From: an uncultured Eubacteriales bacterium
GTDB lineage: Bacteria > Bacillota > Clostridia > Lachnospirales > Lachnospiraceae
Direction: 5' to 3'
Length of the DNA: 64,000 nucleotides
Assembly: GCA_949284175.1 (NCBI GenBank)
Contig: CASDVE010000011.1
Location: 62,001-126,000 of the forward strand
Each line of letters begins with the position of its first letter. Within the stretch, counting starts at the first letter, position 1. Both the position numbers and the translations under genes were made by a program. Below, one piece after another: positions 63,874 through 64,000 of this stretch. Below the pieces are notes generated by a model that ran no database searches, was not told the DNA's origin, and saw nothing but the letters and a program-made list of their open reading frames with translations.

Positions 63874-64000
63874 ATGATTTCATATATCAAAGGAATTTTA
63901 GAAGATGTGACAGACGATTCGGTTGTGTTAGAGAACAATGGGATTGGATATGAAATAAAGATTACAGGGCGTATGCTGTTATCTCTACCAAAAAGAGGCA
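63874..64000 (+). CDS. ruvA: Holliday junction DNA helicase subunit RuvA (partial, N-terminus)
   Basis: The first 42 residues, MISYIKGILEDVTDDSVVLE with NGIGYEIKI following, match the N-terminal OB domain of RuvA, which binds Holliday junctions and loads RuvB. CGGAGGAAAC precedes the ATG at 63874. The gene runs off the window. Confidence 0.92.
   Translation, partial: MISYIKGILEDVTDDSVVLENNGIGYEIKITGRMLLSLPKRG

Overview
The window is low-GC DNA from a spore-forming clostridium, most likely a Lachnospiraceae-type gut anaerobe. This is inferred from an alpha/beta-type small acid-soluble spore protein, a SpoIIM-like protein, two DacF-type carboxypeptidases, the IspH-ribosomal protein S1 fusion typical of Clostridia, recX-rny and scpA-scpB gene orders, and strong purine-rich ribosome binding sites. 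I cannot name the species.

Left flank (1-13.9 kb) is core genome: recX tail, RNase Y, a NUDIX hydrolase, SpoIIM-like protein, XerD-type recombinase, DAHP synthase (minus strand), RNase H1, a metal-responsive ArsR regulator with a metallochaperone and a P-type metal ATPase, TraX, an SASP, a PAS-GGDEF protein with a degenerate EAL-like tail, and a UlaG-like metallo-hydrolase. From 13.9 to 20.1 kb lies an accessory, partly decayed block: an excisionase-like fragment, an intact two-component system with a BcrAB-type ABC transporter, then a broken DUF4097-like gene, unrecognised remnants, and the 3' part of an IS1182-family transposase.

The centre (20.3-39.1 kb) is a type I-C CRISPR-Cas locus of unusual architecture. 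A complete operon cas3-cas5-cas8c-cas7-cas4-cas1-cas2 (27.3-35.6 kb) is flanked by two large arrays in the same orientation with the same 33-nt repeat: array 1 upstream (85 repeats, 84 spacers) and array 2 downstream (49 repeats, 48 spacers). Array 1 carries a duplicated leader and a decayed 3' tail of cas2, and it is bracketed by an imperfect ~51-bp direct repeat. Its leader-proximal spacer has the form of an intrinsic transcription terminator, so array 1 may be silenced by its own newest spacer. cas8c carries a good internal ribosome binding site and start for a Cas11c small subunit. The locus lies between the 3' half of one IS1182-type transposase (left) and the 5' half of another (right). 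A broken AbiJ-like/Mrr-like defence gene follows.

Right flank (40.7-64 kb) is core again: low-molecular-weight phosphatase, RecG, a DUF2325 protein and an HMA-domain membrane protein behind a DtxR-like palindrome, D-Ala-D-Ala carboxypeptidase, metallophosphoesterase-ScpA-ScpB, an L,D-transpeptidase, a Crp/Fnr regulator with the molybdate transporter ModABC, ApbE, a second carboxypeptidase, sigma-54 (RpoN) behind a sequence matching a sigma-54 promoter, an RpiR regulator with a BaiN/HI0933 flavoprotein, Cmk, IspH-S1, a YprB-type exonuclease and the start of ruvA.

Outside the CRISPR locus, a dispersed structured repeat recurs at about 1.9, 9.2, 9.3, 26.8 and 56.1 kb, with stems that keep pairing although the bases differ. 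All calls are from reading the sequence; no database search was possible.
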